Assembly: GCA_948571325.1 (NCBI GenBank)
Contig: CAOZKB010000019.1
Span: 1-15,350 of the forward strand
Source of the DNA: an uncultured Candidatus Saccharibacteria bacterium
GTDB lineage: Bacteria > Patescibacteriota > Saccharimonadia > Saccharimonadales > Saccharimonadaceae
DNA: 15,350 nt
Reading direction: 5' to 3'
The notes under the pieces are model-generated. The model was not told where the DNA came from. It saw only the letters and a list, made by a program, of their open reading frames with translations, and searched no databases. This document shows positions 5,717 through 12,921 of this stretch, piece after piece. The position numbers were made by a program, and so were the translations under genes. Every line of letters begins with the position of its first letter. The first letter of the stretch is position 1.

Positions 5717-5747
5717 TATTACTACTCCATTTTTAACCATAATCACT

Positions 5748-5785
5748 AAAAATCCCACCAAAAAAACTTAAAAATACCCTAAAAA
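5748..5785 (+). promoter_or_regulatory. A-tract region upstream of the L3 promoter
   Basis: Four A-tracts (5748-5752, 5760-5766, 5770-5774, 5781-5785) are spaced about 9-13 bp apart and end just before the -35 box. This arrangement is typical of UP-element or intrinsically curved DNA that raises promoter strength. Inference from sequence only. Confidence 0.45.
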
Positions 5786-5788
5786 CTC

Positions 5789-5817
5789 TTGATTTCTTAG
5801 AGCAAGTATGCTACAAT
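5789..5817 (+). promoter_or_regulatory. Promoter of the ribosomal protein operon
   Basis: TTGATT (5789-5794), 17-nt spacer, TACAAT (5812-5817), with extended-10 TG at 5809-5810. Predicted start near 5824, leaving a leader of about 120 nt before L3. Confidence 0.85.
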
Positions 5818-5823
5818 GACTCC

Positions 5824-5944
5824 TGTATAGTCTAATATTAAACAGACGTGCGAGCTAGACGTAAAGACAAGCCTATTTTCTCACGGAATAGGAACTATCT
5901 ATCAGTCTAGATTTCGCGTTGTCAAGTTAAGGGAAAGGAATAGG
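5824..5944 (+). promoter_or_regulatory. Structured 5' leader of the L3-S8 operon
   Basis: CTAGAC (5855-5860) pairs with GTCTAG (5905-5910). Inside it CCTATT (5872-5877) pairs with AATAGG (5887-5892), so two stacked or nested helices are possible. An AAGGGAAAGGAA purine stretch next to the ATG serves as the SD. The first gene's leader is where autogenous ribosomal protein control (by L4 in E. coli) usually acts. I see no match I can name, so the role is inferred. Confidence 0.45.
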
Positions 5945-6556
5945 ATGCAAGTCATCATCGGCACCAAAATTGGTATGACCCAGATCATCGGCGAAGATGG
6001 TATCGTTACTCCTGTGACGATTTTGCAAGCCGACCCCTCCACAGTGACTCAGATTAAAACTGTCGACACCGATGGTTATAACGCTGTGCAACTGGGGTAT
6101 GGTCAGGGTAAGAATCTGAGCAAGTCGGTTTCCGGCCACGTCAAGTCCGCCGGAGTTGCTCCGAAAGTTCTCAAGGAATTCCGCGTTGAGGAACTCCCCG
6201 AACTCAAAATCGGAGACAAGATCACCGTCGATAGTTTCAAAATCGGCGACAAAGTCCAAGTTACTGGCGTCTCAAAAGGCAAAGGTTTCGCTGGCACCGT
6301 TAAGCGCTGGAACTTCAACGAGTCCCGCAATACACACGGTTTTAAGGGTAATATTCGTCGCGTCGGCTCAATCGGCTCGATGTACCCACAAAAAGTTTTT
6401 AAGGGTCAAAAAATGCCAGGACGCATGGGCCACGATCAGGTGACTGTCAAGAATTTGGTAGTTGCCTTTATTGATGCCGAGAATAATCTCATCGGCGTCA
6501 AAGGTGCAGTCCCCGGTCCAAAAAAAGGCATTGTAACCGTCGAGGGAAAGGAGTAA
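5945..6556 (+). CDS. rplC: 50S ribosomal protein L3
   Basis: Binds 23S rRNA near the peptidyl-transferase centre as an early assembly protein. It starts MQVIIGTKIGMTQI and carries the family motif RRVGSIGSMYPQKVFKGQKMPGRMG (from about 134), the loop reaching the catalytic centre. At 203 aa it is normal to slightly short. The E. coli methylated Gln of GSIGQ is Ser here. It is the first gene of this operon: S10, which precedes L3 in most S10 operons, is not present, and the space upstream holds a promoter and leader instead. Confidence 0.97.
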   Translation: MQVIIGTKIGMTQIIGEDGIVTPVTILQADPSTVTQIKTVDTDGYNAVQLGYGQGKNLSKSVSGHVKSAGVAPKVLKEFRVEELPELKIGDKITVDSFKIGDKVQVTGVSKGKGFAGTVKRWNFNESRNTHGFKGNIRRVGSIGSMYPQKVFKGQKMPGRMGHDQVTVKNLVVAFIDAENNLIGVKGAVPGPKKGIVTVEGKE

Positions 6557-6557
6557 T

Positions 6558-7163
6558 ATGGCAGATTTGAATCAAGAAATCTTTGGCCTAGATGTCAAAA
6601 ATCACGAACTCCTCAAGACCGCTTACGACGCTTACCTTGCCAATTCGCGCAGCTCCCACGCCAAGACTTTGAAGCGTGGCGAAGTTCGCGGTGGCGGCAA
6701 AAAACCTTGGAAACAAAAGGGAACTGGACGCGCTCGTTTTGGTTCTACCCGCAACCCAATCTGGCGTCATGGTGGCGTAGCTTTTGGTCGCACTGGCGAA
6801 GAGAATTTCACCAAGAAAATCAGCAAGAATTCTAAAAGACTTGCTGTACGCCAGGCTTTAAGCTTACAGAATGAAGATGGCGCAATTGCCATCATCAGCA
6901 CTTTCGCCTGCCCAGCCGGCAAGACCAAAGAAACCGTCAAGATGTTAAAAGACAATAAGATCAATAACGATGAGCGAGTATTACTCGTTGTTTCCGAAAA
7001 AGACGAGCTAGTCAACCGCGCAACCAACAACATTAATAACGTTAAAGTTGTTCGCCCAACTTACCTCAACGTCTTCGATATCCTAAACGCCGACAAAATC
7101 GTTATTACAGAAAAATCCTTACCATTGATCGAAGCCTGGCTCATCGGAAAGGAGGAGGCATAA
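6558..7163 (+). CDS. rplD: 50S ribosomal protein L4
   Basis: A 23S rRNA-binding protein whose loop lines the exit tunnel. The loop signature RGEVRGGGKKPWKQKGTGRAR is visible from residue 40, followed by STRNPIWRHGGVAFG. Length is 201 aa, normal. It starts 1 nt after the L3 stop and ends in a TAATG overlap with L23. In E. coli L4 also represses its own operon; whether it does here would depend on the leader at 5824-5944. Confidence 0.97.
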   Translation: MADLNQEIFGLDVKNHELLKTAYDAYLANSRSSHAKTLKRGEVRGGGKKPWKQKGTGRARFGSTRNPIWRHGGVAFGRTGEENFTKKISKNSKRLAVRQALSLQNEDGAIAIISTFACPAGKTKETVKMLKDNKINNDERVLLVVSEKDELVNRATNNINNVKVVRPTYLNVFDILNADKIVITEKSLPLIEAWLIGKEEA

Positions 7164-7594
7164 TGAGAACTGTACAATATATTCCTCGCGCTACCGAAAA
7201 AGCCTACGTTGCGCAGACTCAAAACGTCTACATGTTCTACGTACCACTCAAGGCTAGCAAACAAGAAATTGCTAAACAAATCTCTGAAGCCTTCAAGGTC
7301 AGTGTTATCGATGTCCGCACCGCAGTACGCAAAGGTAAACCTACCCGTTTCTCGCGCGGCAAGCACGCTTACCCTGGTGTTACAAATCGCCAAGACAAGA
7401 AAGTTGCCTACGTGACCCTCAAGGATGGTGATAAGATTCCAGTCTTCGAAGAGGCCGCCGAAAAAACCACCAAAGAGGAAACTAAGGTAGATAAAAAAGC
7501 CGAAAAAGAAGCTAAGAAAGAAGAAAAGAAGGCCGCCAAAACAGCAAAAAAGGTCGAATCAGCGGCTAAAACCACAGAGAAGGAGGATAAGTAA
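7163..7594 (+). CDS. rplW: 50S ribosomal protein L23 with Lys/Glu-rich C-terminal extension
   Basis: Binds at the exit tunnel and docks SRP and trigger factor. The core spans about residues 1-95 (PRATEKAY at the start; VIDVRTAVRKGKPTR at 48-62). From about 97 to 143 a low-complexity tail of Lys, Glu and Ala follows, making the protein roughly half again as long as the usual 95-100 aa. The tail is predicted to be a charged helix or disordered. It overlaps L4 and L2 by 1 nt on each side. Confidence 0.95.
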   Translation: MRTVQYIPRATEKAYVAQTQNVYMFYVPLKASKQEIAKQISEAFKVSVIDVRTAVRKGKPTRFSRGKHAYPGVTNRQDKKVAYVTLKDGDKIPVFEEAAEKTTKEETKVDKKAEKEAKKEEKKAAKTAKKVESAAKTTEKEDK

Positions 7595-8430
7595 TGAGTA
7601 TTAAAGCTTATCGCCCAACTACTCCAGCTCAGCGTCAAAAAACCACTCAAGATTTTGACCAAGTTACGACCCGCAAGCCAATGAAGTCACTGCTTGCCAG
7701 CAAAAAGCAACGCGCTGGTCGCAACAACGCTGGTCGCATTACCGTACGTCATCGCGGCGGCGGCGTTAAACGTCATTACCGTATTCTGACTTACAAACTT
7801 CCAACTGGTAGTAAATTCACTATTATGGAAATTGAGTACGATCCAAATCGTAGCGCTCGAATCGCCCGCGTTAAGGATCAAAACAATGCATATTATTACG
7901 TTATCGCTGATAGCAATATGCAAAAAGGTGCTACTTTCGAGACTGGCAAAACTGCCGCCGTCGAGACCAGCAACCGTATGCCTATTGAAAATATCCCAGT
8001 CGGTACTTTCATCTACGCTATCGAGCTTACCCCGGGTCGCGGCGCTCAAGTTGTGCGCTCAGCCGGCACTAAAGCTCAACTTATGGCTAAAGAAGATGGC
8101 TACGCTACCATCAAAATGCCATCTGGCGAAATGCGCAAAGTCCTAGTAAGCTGTGAAGCTTCTATTGGTACCGTCGGCAACGAACAACACCAAAACATCA
8201 AGATCGGTGCCGCCGGTCGTCGTCGTCGCAAGGGCATTCGCCCAACCGTCCGCGGTGTCGTCATGAACGCTGCAGACCACCCACACGGTGGTGGTGACGG
8301 TGGCCGTCACGGTACGGGCAAAGCACCACGTACACCATGGGGGCAATTAACGCTTGGTTACCGTACTCGTCATAATAAGAAAACTAATAAAATGATCGTG
8401 CGCAGTCGCCACGAAGGAAAGAGGAAATAA
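7594..8430 (+). CDS. rplB: 50S ribosomal protein L2
   Basis: Needed for subunit association and peptidyl-transferase assembly. At 278 aa it is full length. RHRGGGVKRHYR (about 52-63) is the RNA-binding N-terminal segment. MNAADHPHGGGDGGRHGTG (about 226-244) contains the conserved His of DHPHGGG. TPWG follows. The C-terminal KKTNKMIVRSRHEGKRK is typical. TAATG overlaps with both neighbours. Confidence 0.98.
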   Translation: MSIKAYRPTTPAQRQKTTQDFDQVTTRKPMKSLLASKKQRAGRNNAGRITVRHRGGGVKRHYRILTYKLPTGSKFTIMEIEYDPNRSARIARVKDQNNAYYYVIADSNMQKGATFETGKTAAVETSNRMPIENIPVGTFIYAIELTPGRGAQVVRSAGTKAQLMAKEDGYATIKMPSGEMRKVLVSCEASIGTVGNEQHQNIKIGAAGRRRRKGIRPTVRGVVMNAADHPHGGGDGGRHGTGKAPRTPWGQLTLGYRTRHNKKTNKMIVRSRHEGKRK

Positions 8431-8717
8431 TGTCTCGGAGTCTGAAAAAAGGGCCATTCGTAGACTACAAGCTGGCCAAAAAAGTCGCCGCGCTCTCTGC
8501 CGATGATCGCACCGTAATTAAGACTTGGGCGCGCCAATCTACCATTTCACCAGAAATGGTAGGCCGGACCATCGCCGTACATAACGGCCGCGTCCACGTT
8601 CCAGTTTTCATCAGTGAAAATATGGTTGGTCACAAGCTTGGCGAATTTGCCCCAACTCGTAAATTTAGGCGCCATGGTGGTAAAAAAGCCGCCGAAGCTG
8701 CCAAGGGAGGTAAATAA
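8430..8717 (+). CDS. rpsS: 30S ribosomal protein S19
   Basis: A head protein of the 30S subunit that contacts S13 and the A-site tRNA region. It starts MSRSLKKGPFVD and contains WARQSTISPEMVGRTIAVHNG (from about 34) and MVGHKLGEFAPTRKFRRHG (from about 64). 95 aa, with a short Ala/Lys tail. TAATG overlaps on both sides. Confidence 0.98.
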   Translation: MSRSLKKGPFVDYKLAKKVAALSADDRTVIKTWARQSTISPEMVGRTIAVHNGRVHVPVFISENMVGHKLGEFAPTRKFRRHGGKKAAEAAKGGK

Positions 8718-9124
8718 TGGCTGATAATCAAAATACCATTTTTGCCCGCGCAGTCATCAAAGGTATCGACAACCAACCGCGCAAAACTCGTATAGTCGCC
8801 GACTTAGTACGCGATCGTTACGTCGCCGACGCCGTAGTTATTCTTGAAAATACTCCACGCCGCGCCGCTCGCGCTGTACGCAAAGCCGTCGAAAGTGCTG
8901 CTGCCAACCTTATCAATAATAGTGACGTCAGTATCGATCCGAAAAGTATTCGCATTGCTCGCATCAGCGTTACTGCTGGTACCCGCATGCGTCGCTATGT
9001 ACCGGCATCTCGTGGTCGCGCCCTGCCTTTTGAAAAGATTTCTAGCAACATCTTTGTAGAAGTTGCCGGCGAAGAAAAAGTAAAGAAAGCAGCCCCTAAG
9101 GCTGCAGAAAAGGAAGGTAAGTAA
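8717..9124 (+). CDS. rplV: 50S ribosomal protein L22
   Basis: Its beta-hairpin lines the exit tunnel opposite L4. Residues 8-112 match the family, including AVRKAVESAAANL (about 53-65), the hairpin region and ARISVTAGTRMRRYVPASRGRA (from about 76). About 20 extra C-terminal residues are Lys/Ala/Glu-rich (KVKKAAPKAAEKEGK), like the L23 tail. TAATG overlaps on both sides. Confidence 0.97.
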   Translation: MADNQNTIFARAVIKGIDNQPRKTRIVADLVRDRYVADAVVILENTPRRAARAVRKAVESAAANLINNSDVSIDPKSIRIARISVTAGTRMRRYVPASRGRALPFEKISSNIFVEVAGEEKVKKAAPKAAEKEGK

Positions 9125-9750
9125 TGGGACAAAAGGTCAACCCAGTTTCTTATCGTCTCCAGATTAGCAAAGACTGGTCATCCAAGTGGTTTACTCGCAA
9201 GGCTGACTTTCGTCACTGGCTAATTGAGGATACCAAAATCCGCGAGACTATTGAGAAACGTTACAGTAGCCGCCCAACGATTGCACACATCGATATCGAG
9301 CGCAGTGCCAATCTCACTACTATCACCATCCTGACCGCTAAGGCAGGTGCCGTGATTGGTAAACAAGGGTCCGGCATCAATGAGCTCAAAAAAGAACTCG
9401 AAAAATTTGTCAAAGGTCCAATCCGCATTAACGTCGAAGAAGTTCGCAAACCAGAGCTTAGCGCCAAACTTGTTGCTGAAAACATCGGCTTTCAACTTGG
9501 CAAACGTATGAACTTCCGTCGCGCTGTCAAAATGGCTTGTCAATCAACCATGAACGCCGGCGCCAAAGGTATTCGCGTCGAAGTCAGCGGTCGTCTTAAC
9601 GGCGCCGAAATGAGCCGTCGCGAAAAGTTCATCGAAGGTTCCGTACCTCTACATACTTTGCGTGCTGATGTAGACTTCTATGTCTGCCACGCTCCAACCG
9701 TAGCAGGTATCGTTGGCGTTAAAGTTTGGATTTATAAGGGGGAGAAATAA
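9124..9750 (+). CDS. rpsC: 30S ribosomal protein S3
   Basis: A 30S head protein at the mRNA entry channel. It starts MGQKVNPVSYRL. The type II KH domain carries GAVIGKQGSGI at about 76-86 (GxxG loop). The C-terminal domain has KGIRVEVSGRLNGAEMSR and later GVKVWIYKGEK at the end. Length is 208 aa, compact because it ends just after the core fold. TAATG overlap with L22. Confidence 0.98.
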   Translation: MGQKVNPVSYRLQISKDWSSKWFTRKADFRHWLIEDTKIRETIEKRYSSRPTIAHIDIERSANLTTITILTAKAGAVIGKQGSGINELKKELEKFVKGPIRINVEEVRKPELSAKLVAENIGFQLGKRMNFRRAVKMACQSTMNAGAKGIRVEVSGRLNGAEMSRREKFIEGSVPLHTLRADVDFYVCHAPTVAGIVGVKVWIYKGEK

Positions 9751-9751
9751 T

Positions 9752-10171
9752 ATGGCTATTCTAACACCAAGAAGAGATGCACACCGCAAGGTTCGTAAGG
9801 GTAAAAACCGTGGCACTGCCAGCCGCTGCAATACCGTAGCGTTCGGCGAATGGGGTCTAATGTCGCTCGACAACGAACGCATCACCAGCCGCCAGATTGA
9901 GGCTGCTCGTCAAGCCATTACTCGTTACGTTAAACGTGGCGGTAAAATCTGGATTCGCATTTTCCCGCATACTCCAGTTACCAAGAAACCACTTGACGTT
10001 AAAATGGGTAGCGGTAAAGGTGAACCACAGTTCTACGTTGCCAAAGTCAAGGCTGGCACCGTCATGTTCGAAATCGCCGACGTTACTGAGGAGCAAGCCA
10101 AAGAGGCTTTCCGTCTTGCTGGTCACAAACTTCCAGTACGTGTAAAAATTATTAAGAAAGAGGAGTTCTAA
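9752..10171 (+). CDS. rplP: 50S ribosomal protein L16
   Basis: Sits by the A-site tRNA elbow. 139 aa from the ATG at 9752, preceded by AAGGGGGAG. An earlier in-frame start would lie inside S3 and lacks support. Motifs: KGKNRGTA (16-23), KIWIRIFPHTPVTKKP (65-80), then DVKMGSGKGEP and the C-terminal AFRLAGHKLPV. K84 occupies the place of E. coli Arg81, the residue hydroxylated by YcfD and usually Arg. The next gene is S17; L29, normally in between, is absent. Confidence 0.97.
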   Translation: MAILTPRRDAHRKVRKGKNRGTASRCNTVAFGEWGLMSLDNERITSRQIEAARQAITRYVKRGGKIWIRIFPHTPVTKKPLDVKMGSGKGEPQFYVAKVKAGTVMFEIADVTEEQAKEAFRLAGHKLPVRVKIIKKEEF

Positions 10172-10474
10172 ATGGCAGGAGAATTACAAGGTATCGTAAC
10201 CTCCACGAAACGCGATAAGACCATCACCGTCTCGATCGCCAGTCGTGAAACTCATCCACTCTATCGCAAGCAATATACTAAAACTCGTAAGTACACTGCT
10301 CACGACGAGAATAACGAAGCCGGACTCGGCGACAAGGTCGAAATCGCCGCCTGCCGTCCATACTCAAAGACTAAAAGCTATAAGCTTGTCAAAGTACTTG
10401 AGAAATCTCACGGCACCGTGGAGCTCAAAGATGACGTGCTCGGTCCACAAGCTGAAGCTGGAGAGGAAGCATAA
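10172..10474 (+). CDS. rpsQ: 30S ribosomal protein S17
   Basis: A primary 16S rRNA-binding OB-fold protein. ELQGIVTSTKRDKTITV (4-20), HPLYRKQYTKTRKYTAHDE and IAACRPYSKTKSYKLVKVLE match the family. At 100 aa it is slightly longer than typical (about 80-90), with an acidic C-terminal tail. It starts directly after the L16 stop with no gap, so no room remains for L29. Confidence 0.97.
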   Translation: MAGELQGIVTSTKRDKTITVSIASRETHPLYRKQYTKTRKYTAHDENNEAGLGDKVEIAACRPYSKTKSYKLVKVLEKSHGTVELKDDVLGPQAEAGEEA

Positions 10475-10843
10475 ATGATTCAACAGGAAACTAGATTAAA
10501 AGTCGCGGACAATAGCGGCGCCAAAGAACTTGGTGTAATCCGGGTCCTCGGTGGCACTAGAGCAAGGTATGCTCGTGTAGGTGATATTGTTACCTGCAGC
10601 GTCAAAGACGCTAGCCCTACTGGTGGCGTTAAGAAGAAGGCCGTCGTCCGTGCCGTCATTGTTCGTACTCGACAACAAATTCGTCGTCCCGATGGTTCTA
10701 CCATCAAATTCGACGACAACGCTGCCGTCCTAGTTAACGACGACAAAACACCAAAAGGCACCCGCGTTTTCGGGCCAGTCCCCCGCGAACTGCGTGACCT
10801 TGGCTTCAACAAAATTATTAGCCTTGCGCCGGAGGTACTATAA
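10475..10843 (+). CDS. rplN: 50S ribosomal protein L14
   Basis: Sits at the subunit interface, contacting L19 and helix 14 of 16S rRNA. It starts MIQQETRLKVADNSGAKEL and contains GDIVTCSVKDASP, KAVVRAVIVRT and the closing GPVPRELRDLGFNKIISLAPEVL. Exactly 122 aa, the standard length. It starts directly after the S17 stop; TAATG overlap with L24. Confidence 0.98.
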   Translation: MIQQETRLKVADNSGAKELGVIRVLGGTRARYARVGDIVTCSVKDASPTGGVKKKAVVRAVIVRTRQQIRRPDGSTIKFDDNAAVLVNDDKTPKGTRVFGPVPRELRDLGFNKIISLAPEVL

Positions 10844-11070
10844 TGAGTAAATGTCTCAAAGTTGGCGATCGCGTCAGAGTTATCGCTGGCGATCACAAAG
10901 GCGAATTAGCTAGTATCGTTAGAGTAGATAAAAAAGCTGGCAAAGCGTTCCTCAAAGACATTGAAGTCCGCGAACGACATTTGCGCGCTACGCAATATAA
11001 TCCTAAAGGCGGTAAGAAAGCTATCCATATGGGTATTGACTTTTCTAACCTCAAAAAGGAGGATAAGTAA
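10843..11070 (+). CDS. rplX: 50S ribosomal protein L24, short form
   Basis: A KOW-domain protein that initiates 50S assembly. The KOW motif is GDRVRVIAGDHKGELASIVRVD (from 8), and the second motif ends at IHMGIDFSNLKK (62-73). At 75 aa it stops where the family usually continues for about 25 more residues, so the C-terminal strand region is missing or reduced. TAATG overlaps on both sides make an annotation error at either end unlikely. Confidence 0.95.
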   Translation: MSKCLKVGDRVRVIAGDHKGELASIVRVDKKAGKAFLKDIEVRERHLRATQYNPKGGKKAIHMGIDFSNLKKEDK

Positions 11071-11639
11071 TGGCAACCAAAGCTACACCAAGACTCAAAA
11101 AGCTCTACAATGATGAAATTGCAAAAAATCTGCAAAAAGAGCTTGGTCTTAAAAACATCAATCAAGTACCAAAACTTGAAAAAGTCGTAATTTCCAGTGG
11201 CGTTGGCAAAAAACGTGAAGACAAACGTTTCACCGAGACCGTCGAACTTACTTTAACTAAGATTTCTGGCCAAGCCACCACCAGTCGTCTAGCTAAGAAA
11301 TCTATCGCTGGATTCAAAATCCGCAAGGGTATGGGCGCACCAGTTGGCTACCTTACTACACTTCGCAACGATAAAATGTACGAATTTGTTGACCGCTTCA
11401 TTAATATCGCTTTACCACACGTCCGCGATTTTCACGGTGTCCCTCGTAAAGCTTTCGACAAACAAGGAAATTACAGCGTTGGCCTTAAAGAACAGACCGT
11501 CTTCCCCGAAATTACTTTCGAAGACGCCAGCGTCCTACACGGCCTAGAAATTACATTTATTATTAAAAATGGTTCAAAAGAAGGGAGCACTAAGTTGTTA
11601 GAAGCCTTTGGCATGCCGTTTGAAAAGGAGAATAAATAA
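11070..11639 (+). CDS. rplE: 50S ribosomal protein L5
   Basis: Binds 5S rRNA in the central protuberance and contacts P-site tRNA. 189 aa with normal landmarks: INQVPKLEKVVISSGVG (30-46), SIAGFKIRKGMGAPVGY (from about 74), DFHGVPRKAFDKQGNYSVGLKEQ (from about 119) and LEITFIIK. A short acidic/basic tail (EKENK) ends it. TAATG overlap with L24. Confidence 0.98.
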   Translation: MATKATPRLKKLYNDEIAKNLQKELGLKNINQVPKLEKVVISSGVGKKREDKRFTETVELTLTKISGQATTSRLAKKSIAGFKIRKGMGAPVGYLTTLRNDKMYEFVDRFINIALPHVRDFHGVPRKAFDKQGNYSVGLKEQTVFPEITFEDASVLHGLEITFIIKNGSKEGSTKLLEAFGMPFEKENK

Positions 11640-11640
11640 T

Positions 11641-11910
11641 ATGGCGAAAAAATCAGCAGTTCTCCGCGACGAAAAACGGCGCAAAATGAACGAAAAGTAC
11701 AAGGCTAAGCGCGCCGAACTAAAGGCTGCCGGCGATCTCGAGGGTCTACAAAAATTGCCTCGCAACGCTAGCCCTACTCGTCTTAAAAATCGCGATATGT
11801 TGGATGGTCGACCACGTGGTTATATGCGTTACTTCGGTTTAAGTCGCATTAACTTCCGCGAAAAAGCCTCCAAAGGTGAAATCCCCGGCGTAACCAAGAG
11901 TAGCTGGTAG
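11641..11910 (+). CDS. rpsN: 30S ribosomal protein S14, zinc-independent long type
   Basis: A 30S head protein contacting S3 and S10. The start is ATG at 11641, 1 nt after the L5 stop; an upstream in-frame codon at 11608 lies inside L5. At 89 aa with no CxxC pairs it is the zinc-free (C-) form. KLPRNASPTRLKNRDMLDGRPRGYMRYFGLSRINFRE is typical. The stop is TAG, unlike the TAA of its operon neighbours. Confidence 0.97.
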   Translation: MAKKSAVLRDEKRRKMNEKYKAKRAELKAAGDLEGLQKLPRNASPTRLKNRDMLDGRPRGYMRYFGLSRINFREKASKGEIPGVTKSSW

Positions 11911-11933
11911 GAATAGGAAAGGAGATATAGAAT

Positions 11934-12335
11934 ATGTCATTACAATCAACTGACCAAATCGCCGACCTCATCACTCGTATTCGTAACGCCATTATGGTTG
12001 GCAAAACTGAAATTCGCGTCCCTACGAGCAAACTTAAAGTCGCTGTCACCGAAGGTCTCAAGAAAGCTGGCTACGTAGCCGACTACGAAGTCGAAGATGG
12101 AAAGCCGCGCGGTACACTTCACGTTACCATTTGCGAAGAGGGTACTCCAGCTCGCATCACTGAGATTACCAAGGTTTCTAAGCCAGGCCGCCGCATCTAT
12201 GCTGGCGCCGAAGAAATCCCCGTTATCAAAAGTGGTCGCGGTATCGTACTTATCAGTACCAGCAAGGGAATTATGACCGGCAAAGAAGCCAAGAAACAAC
12301 ATCTTGGTGGCGAAATTCTAGTCAAAGTCTACTAA
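11934..12335 (+). CDS. rpsH: 30S ribosomal protein S8
   Basis: A primary 16S rRNA-binding protein; in E. coli it is the spc operon repressor. It starts MSLQSTDQIADLITRIRNAI and contains SKPGRRIYAG (80-89) and ISTSKGIMTGKEAKKQHLGGEILVKVY. 133 aa, normal. AAAGGAG lies about 9 nt before the ATG. It is the last gene of the first ribosomal unit: a bidirectional terminator follows and the next gene runs the other way. Confidence 0.98.
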   Translation: MSLQSTDQIADLITRIRNAIMVGKTEIRVPTSKLKVAVTEGLKKAGYVADYEVEDGKPRGTLHVTICEEGTPARITEITKVSKPGRRIYAGAEEIPVIKSGRGIVLISTSKGIMTGKEAKKQHLGGEILVKVY

Positions 12336-12356
12336 TTAGTTGCTACTGGACCCCAC

Positions 12357-12388
12357 AAAAAATTCTTCCTCACCCGAGGAAGAATTTT
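12357..12388 (-). terminator. Intrinsic terminator, probably bidirectional
   Basis: AAAATTCTTCCTC (12359-12371) and GAGGAAGAATTTT (12376-12388) form a 13-bp perfect stem with loop ACCC. On the minus strand a T6 run follows, ending the 12394 gene. On the plus strand a T4 run follows S8, so it may also end or attenuate the upstream ribosomal operon. Confidence 0.85.
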
Positions 12389-12393
12389 GGGCT

Positions 12394-12828
12394 TTATCTA
12401 CTGCGTCCCCCAATGTCGTCGCAATTCCTACTAGCCGACCATAACCGACCTCCTCCCATCAAAATATAACGAGGATACTGATGATGATAACGCTGATTAT
12501 CTTTCAGATAATCCAATGCATACTTAAAGCAAGATTCCCTAGAACTCCATCCACCTTTAAGCACCGCGTCTTCATCAGAATTGAAGCCCAGCATATGTCG
12601 CAATACACAATTATAATCGCGCTCATCTTCTAACAGTTCACTTACATATTCCGTCATCTTTTCCCGACATGGCAATTCACTAAAAACCGCCTTTTTACCA
12701 CTCTGACGCAATTCACTTTCCAAGTCAAAGACAATTACATAAACTATCTCTTCAAACGACAGTCCACATTCCTCCTTCAGCAACCTCAATTCTTCAATAT
12801 CCCTCTTAATCTCCATAGTTTCTGACAT
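12394..12828 (-). CDS. Unrecognised 144-aa protein inside the spc operon
   Basis: I do not recognise the family. It is soluble, acidic and probably helical: IKRDIEELRLLKEECGLSFEEIVYVIVFDLESELR (8-42) alternates charged and hydrophobic residues, and REKMTEYVSELLEDERDYN follows. The C-terminal third is basic and Tyr/Arg/Gly-rich (YHHQYPRYILMGGGRLW). No signal or TM segment is visible. The start is ATG at 12828, with AAAAAGGAGG 8 nt upstream; the longer frame to 12936 would run through its own promoter. It sits between S8 and L6, opposite to both, with its own promoter (12893-12921) and terminator (12357-12388). Confidence 0.7.
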   Translation of the reverse strand: MSETMEIKRDIEELRLLKEECGLSFEEIVYVIVFDLESELRQSGKKAVFSELPCREKMTEYVSELLEDERDYNCVLRHMLGFNSDEDAVLKGGWSSRESCFKYALDYLKDNQRYHHQYPRYILMGGGRLWSASRNCDDIGGRSR

Positions 12829-12892
12829 ATTTTCATCCTCCTTTTTGTAAATGTGCAACCTGTTTTTACAGTATTTCGACCTCCTTACTACC

Positions 12893-12921
12893 ATTGTATC
12901 ACACTTTATTAAAAAAGTCAA
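12893..12921 (-). promoter_or_regulatory. Promoter of the 12394 gene
   Basis: Minus-strand TTGACT (12921-12916), 17-nt spacer, TACAAT (12898-12893) with extended-10 TG. The predicted transcript starts near 12886, right at an AAGGAGG (12886-12880) that has no start codon at a usable distance. Confidence 0.85.
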
